A stretch of DNA of 64,000 bases from Camillea tinctor (taxonomy: Eukaryota > Ascomycota > Sordariomycetes > Xylariales > Xylariaceae). The translations under genes were made by a program, and so were the position numbers. The stretch is taken from the NCBI GenBank assembly GCA_022578605.1, contig MU394107.1, forward strand, positions 186,001-250,000, in the 5' to 3' direction. Shown piece by piece: positions 59,651 to 64,000 of the stretch; position 1 is the first letter of the stretch; each line of letters starts with the position of its first letter. The notes beneath the pieces are model-generated. The model was not told the origin of the DNA, searched no databases, and worked only from the letters and a program-made list of their open reading frames with translations.

Positions 59651-60253
59651 TCATTCAAAATGTCCTGCAACATGATGGGCTACGGCAGCCTCATCGCCTT
59701 CAAAGGCACTGCAAACGGGACAAGTCACTGTCGCCGTCGCCAAGTCCCTAGATGCATCCAGGTTGTCGGGTTGGGGCACGTGATCACTATTACTCAAATC
59801 ATTTGGCTGATCCTGATCAGGATCAGCCTTGCTGTTGTTGCTTTTGCGCCCCCTGCCTTTTCGCTTGGAGGGCACGATGTAGGCGCCTAGATCCATCTGC
59901 TCTGGTGCAACGTCTAGTGGCTCGTCAAACCGGACATCGCGATAACGTGGGCGCTGTCCGCCAACTCTGGATGGCTGTGGGTCTAAAGGAGAGATGGGGC
60001 TTAGGCTGTTGGTGGCCGTTGAATCGGATGACGAAGCACTGGAGGTGGTCGGTGCCATGCTCTGGACTCGACCGATGCGTCCATCGGTCAGTCGCACCTT
60101 GATACCGCGATGATGGTCACCCCTGGTCAGCACATCACGAACAATACCGTGGACTTGACGGCCTGTTCGCTGATCGGCCTTCAGTACGATATTGACAGAA
60201 GCGCCAGGGATGACCTCGGTTGTCCGCGGGACCACTACGTGATGATGAGCCAT
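59651..60253 (-). CDS. YwbE/DUF2196-like protein with C-terminal zinc knuckle
   Basis: A 200-aa single-exon protein. Residues about 10-65 match the small YwbE (DUF2196) domain known mainly from bacteria: a VNIVLKADQRTGR start, a GIVRDVLTRGDHHRGIKVRL middle and a DGRIGRVQ end, probably a small beta barrel that might bind nucleic acid. Residues 68-170 are disordered and Ser/Pro/Asp-rich with one basic run (SKRKGRGRK). The last 24 residues form a C2H2-type finger (Cys178, Cys181, His194, His198; C-x2-C-x12-H-x3-H), of the size seen in ubiquitin-binding UBZ-type knuckles. The function is unknown. The start ATG directly precedes a His-rich tetrapeptide and the domain. The combination suggests a nuclear accessory factor, which is inference. 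Confidence 0.8.
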   Translation of the reverse strand: MAHHHVVVPRTTEVIPGASVNIVLKADQRTGRQVHGIVRDVLTRGDHHRGIKVRLTDGRIGRVQSMAPTTSSASSSDSTATNSLSPISPLDPQPSRVGGQRPRYRDVRFDEPLDVAPEQMDLGAYIVPSKRKGRGRKSNNSKADPDQDQPNDLSNSDHVPQPDNLDASRDLATATVTCPVCSAFEGDEAAVAHHVAGHFE

Positions 60254-61942
60254 TAAGTATACCTGTGTTCTTTTTGTTTCGTTTCAGATTTTTCCTTATG
60301 TGATCAATTTCTGGGTGTGGGAAGCAGATCTCGGAGCTAGTTCCGTTTAATGTGCCTCTGTGACGGGGTAGCGAGTAGAAAGGGAGGATGTCAGGTTGTA
60401 ACGATAATTCGGCAGGACGATGTAATCAGAGTGGATTACTTTAGTTGTGGATGGACTTGGGAATATCGAAAAGCGGAGAAAAAATAAAAAGACCCTAGCT
60501 GAAGAAAAGAAAAAGAAAAGAAAAAGAAAAGGAGGCTAATGGTGTAGGTGAGGTAATGTAGTAGTGCAGTGTACATGAAGATAAAAAAAGGAAAAGTGTA
60601 GGAAAAGGGAAAGGAACAAGAAGAGAACCACGAATTGAATTCAACCAAAAAGAGACCCATAGTAATCCAGAACCCAGGAACCAAGAACCCGGAACTTTAG
60701 TTAAAGCATTAGCGTGTCATATATCCCTGCTATAGACATAATTCTAAACGAAAAAGGAAATTGACGAACTTGTGTAATTGCTTATCATGTATTAATGCAT
60801 ACCTTGTATATCCACTAATAACCTCTCCCCCCTCTTCCCCTTCCCCTCCCCCCTTGCTAGACCAGTTGGTAGAACACCTTTAACCACCCAAGCTTGACAG
60901 GGACCATGAAGAGGGCTTTCCACGGGTCCCATCCCCCATCATCAGCCTCAGCACCAGAAATAAATCCACTATTCGACGAGGGATGACGAGACTACATGCC
61001 CTTGCCCGTACATGAAAGCTGCAGCGTGCATGCATACAGAATCAGTCACGGGGTTTCTTACGGTCTCCTAACTACGAGACGCCTACGCTTCTGCAGCCTT
61101 GGTCGTGAATCAGACTCCCTATTCGCCCAATAACCCCTTCTCATCACCCCTCGTCCCAACTTGCCCGCCGCCTCCTCTCGCCTCCTCTCGGGTCTAGCGG
61201 ATGGGCTATGACTCTTATCATTCGTCTTGTCACATGAAACCACGACCTCGATTCTGTCTGCTACTCGGCCATCGACATCCATCAACGTCCATATGCTCTC
61301 CCACATTCCTTCCACACATTTCCTTTTTGTGTGTCTGCCGAAACTGATCATGCCATGCTAATAAAACTGCCGTGGCCCTCCGGCTCCATCTTCCACCCAC
61401 CGGTCATCTCTCCCCCCTGCAGCATGGTTAGCTAGGAAAAACCTAGCCTAGACTGCCGTGATCGACCATCCCATGCCAAGCCCATTCCTAGCTCTCGGTC
61501 CTCCGTAGTATCAGCAATATTAAATAAAAGTCGGCGGGCTTCCCCAGACCAGAAAAAAAATAATGTACATATCTTAAAAAATCAATGATCTTCCAGACCA
61601 ATATACATACACACAGACACCACAATCTTAACTTGGTTCACCTTCACTTATTAAACTAACGTCCTTCACTTTCATTCTTCGTACTTATCATCGTGATCCC
61701 CCCCACACACACGTATACTTATACTTACACTTCTCTCACGTTCGCTTCTTTAACTTGCTTTCCCCCCTCTCTCTTCTTTCTCTCTCTTACCATATCTGTA
61801 TCTATAAATCTCTCTTCCACCTTCTTACTATATAACCTCAGTATTACCTTGCTAAGGTGTCCTCTCTTTCTTCTTCCCCTCTCCTCCTACTTCATCTATA
61901 ATCTAGGCTGTTAGAGACGCGCGCGTGTCTGTGTTTAAAAAA
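60254..61942. other. Divergent promoter region, no gene seen
   Basis: 1.7 kb between the YwbE-like gene (-) and the hydrolase gene (+). It contains A/G-rich tracts (60502-60535), and the last 300 bp are pyrimidine-rich, as in a transcribed leader. The minus open frame at 61058-61351 has no domain. Confidence 0.6.
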
Positions 61943-62941
61943 ATGCGCAAAGTACTGAATATGGCTGGACCGGCCGATCGATTGCCAAGACCGCCCTACG
62001 ACCCAGAAATCGAGCCGATCTTCCAGGCGCTAGGGAGCATGCCCGAACGCTACGAGGTAGAAAAAATCCGCAAGGAGTCGGCGGCGCGGATCCAGCCTTT
62101 CACCGACGCCCTGCTCGCCGACAAGAGCGTCCACGTCGAGAACCTGACCATCCCTGGGCCCCGGCAGCGGAGTCTCACGGTGTCGGTAGTGCGGCCAATT
62201 GGGGGGAAGAGTGGCGGTCAGCCCTGCATCTTCTACATCCACGGCGGTGCCCTGGTCGCGGCCAATCGCTTCGCGGGGCTCGACACTAGCGTCGTGTGGG
62301 CGAAGGAGTTCAACGCCATCAGCGTCAGCGTCGAGTACGGCCGGGCGCCAGAGTGCACAGGCCGACAGCCCGCCGAGGACTGCTACGCCGCCCTGCTGTG
62401 GTTGGGCGGGAAGCTTTCCGAGCTGGGGATCGACCCCGACCGTCTGATGATGTACGGCACCTCTGCCGGAGGGGGTCTAGCGGCCGCGACCGCGCTCATG
62501 GCACGCGATCAGGGAGGCCCCAAGCTGTGCGGCCTGTTCCTCGAGTGCCCCATGCTGGACGACAGGAATGACACCGTGTCCGCACAGCAGTTCTCCACCG
62601 GGCCCTTCTACAACTCGACCCTGAACCGCTTCGCCTGGCGGTGCCTGCTGGGCGAGCGTATTGGAACCAGTTCCGTCTCCGAGTATGAGTCGCCAGCGCG
62701 GGCCACCGACCTGTCTGGCCTGCCCCCAACCTTCCTCGACTGCGCATCGGCGGAGCCGTTCCGAGACGAGATCCTAGCCTTCGCCTCCAAGCTGTGGGAA
62801 TCTGGCGTGATTGCCGAGTTGCATGTCTGGCCAGGTGGCCCGCATGGCTACGATCGGATTGCCCCGTCCGCGCCCATCTCGGTGCAGGCGAGACAGGCTA
62901 GGTTGGCTTGGATACGTCGAGCGTTCACGCGAAGCCTCTAA
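61943..62941 (+). CDS. Alpha/beta hydrolase, HSL-type (fold-3)
   Basis: Carboxylesterase/lipase-like enzyme of the hormone-sensitive-lipase family. From the ATG at 61943 it is 332 aa; the ATG at 61961 (326 aa) is an alternative, and the frame upstream has only GTG. The oxyanion-hole motif HGG is at 100-102. The nucleophile elbow GTSAG (172-176) holds Ser174. Asp275 lies in the ASAEPFRDE segment and His301 in GGPHGYD, so the catalytic triad is complete. Size and motif spacing match the family. There is no signal peptide, so it is probably cytosolic. No introns. The coding sequence is GC-rich. The substrate cannot be named. Confidence 0.9.
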   Translation: MRKVLNMAGPADRLPRPPYDPEIEPIFQALGSMPERYEVEKIRKESAARIQPFTDALLADKSVHVENLTIPGPRQRSLTVSVVRPIGGKSGGQPCIFYIHGGALVAANRFAGLDTSVVWAKEFNAISVSVEYGRAPECTGRQPAEDCYAALLWLGGKLSELGIDPDRLMMYGTSAGGGLAAATALMARDQGGPKLCGLFLECPMLDDRNDTVSAQQFSTGPFYNSTLNRFAWRCLLGERIGTSSVSEYESPARATDLSGLPPTFLDCASAEPFRDEILAFASKLWESGVIAELHVWPGGPHGYDRIAPSAPISVQARQARLAWIRRAFTRSL

Positions 62942-64000
62942 CGGGATGAAGAAAAAAAAAGCGTGGGAAAGATGGGTGGGGGGCCGTCTCTAGGAGGGGG
63001 GACCCAGAAAAGGAGAGAAGGGGGGGGGAGGGGCGAAAGAAGCAAATGCTTTTAGCTTTGCTTGTTTTGGGTCGATTCGATCGATTTTCTGCTGGCTATT
63101 GGTCAACGGGGAGGGCATCCGCTTGTCTGCGGGCCACGTCATGTTGGTTAAAAGCGGGGAGTAAAGCGACGTGGTCGTCGCTGGGCGTTGAGAGTGTGTA
63201 AAATACTTTTTTTTGTTAACCTAGGGGAGGCGGCTTTTTCGTTTTATTACACATTTGTGTGTTACGGGAATGACTGTTACTATGGTCATGTTGTTATCGA
63301 GTTAATGTTAGATTGGGATTCAAAGGGTTTTACGGTTTCTGCCCCTTTCTTTTTTTCAGGGCTTTTCCCTTTTTGAAGAGGAAAGAGAAGAAAGAAAATC
63401 TCAGGATGAAAGCTCCAAACACATCAAATATTAGCCCACACGCTATTATTTCTCATTCTTCATGTATTTAGTTACCATTTACCAGGGAGGAGGCTCGTTT
63501 GTTCTCTTGAAGGGACAGTGAGTCTGTCGTTGGCGGGTCTATTCGAAAGTGACGTTTTAACGAATTCTTCCTTTTTTTTTAACCTCCTTCTCGGACGGAC
63601 GGAGAGTCGGACGGATAGCGGCATCTTCAACCACGTATATATGTACACAGTCCATTCTGGGGGCTTACATTAGCTCACATGGCCCTCATCGGCCGTCCTG
63701 TAACCTTAGAGATCTGAAAGATAAAAAAGAACATCAACGTCGGTGGTCAATAGCGTTTACCCACCCGTTACCTTGGCTCGGTGCTGTTCGGAAACTAACT
63801 TATGGGGAAACCACGTGCTACTGCGCCAACCAGCCCAACAGGAGCAGAGAGGGAAAAGCCATTCTAGGGTCCGTCCTCTCTTGTGCGATTCCCAGAGGCG
63901 TAGGATTTGATAGGAGGCGTGACAGCTTTGTTCCCAGAAATGAGGCGATCAGAGCATGGATAATGTACAGCATTCCCAGCGTAATTATTCTACGGTTTCG
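62942..64000. other. Terminal intergenic region
   Basis: Purine-rich trailer with a G-run cluster (62995-63035), followed by AT-rich non-coding DNA to the window edge. No gene is supported. Confidence 0.6.

Overview
The window is nuclear DNA of a filamentous ascomycete (Pezizomycotina, probably Sordariomycetes; the exact lineage cannot be fixed from sequence alone). The evidence is short spliceosomal introns of about 45-75 nt with GTAAGT/GTGAGT donors and CTGAC-like branch sites, genes on both strands with long pyrimidine-rich intergenic stretches, augmin and Git3-type receptor genes, a Zn2Cys6 regulator relic and a fungal F-box protein. No bacterial-type operons, CRISPR arrays or complete transposons were seen.

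Layout. 0-8 kb: the rRNA-processing DEAD-box helicase Dbp4/Hca4 (-), then a divergent pair encoding a choline oxidase (-) and a betaine aldehyde dehydrogenase (+) that share a 1.1-kb intergenic region; together they can carry out choline -> betaine aldehyde -> glycine betaine. 9-15 kb: an intron-containing tRNA-Asn(GTT), augmin subunit HAUS6, a four-exon AsaB/GA4-desaturase-like oxygenase, and a tiny two-exon gene whose 80-aa product is built from an internal duplication. 17.5-21.4 kb: a nine-exon SNF2-RING ATPase in visibly AT-richer DNA. 21.4-31.5 kb: gene-poor, containing a clear Zn2Cys6 transcription-factor pseudogene (26.3-28.0 kb, -). 31.5-37.2 kb: a Git3/GPR1-type seven-helix receptor and a class I glutamine amidotransferase. 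37-51 kb: mostly empty apart from an F-box gene. 51-63 kb: an MFS transporter, a GPI-anchored Ser/Thr-rich secreted protein, a GNAT acetyltransferase convergent with a flavin N-monooxygenase-like enzyme, a YwbE/DUF2196-type protein with a C-terminal zinc knuckle, and an HSL-type alpha/beta hydrolase.

Exon structures were worked out by hand from splice signals and from the continuity of conserved motifs. The reconstructed multi-exon genes all close in frame. Most of the remaining open frames in intergenic DNA are low-complexity or antisense artefacts. The clearest functional unit is the choline oxidase/betaine aldehyde dehydrogenase pair. The least explained objects are the duplicated 80-aa protein, the YwbE-zinc knuckle fusion, and the strong enrichment of ACCTAGGT/TAGGTACCTA-type words confined to non-coding DNA.
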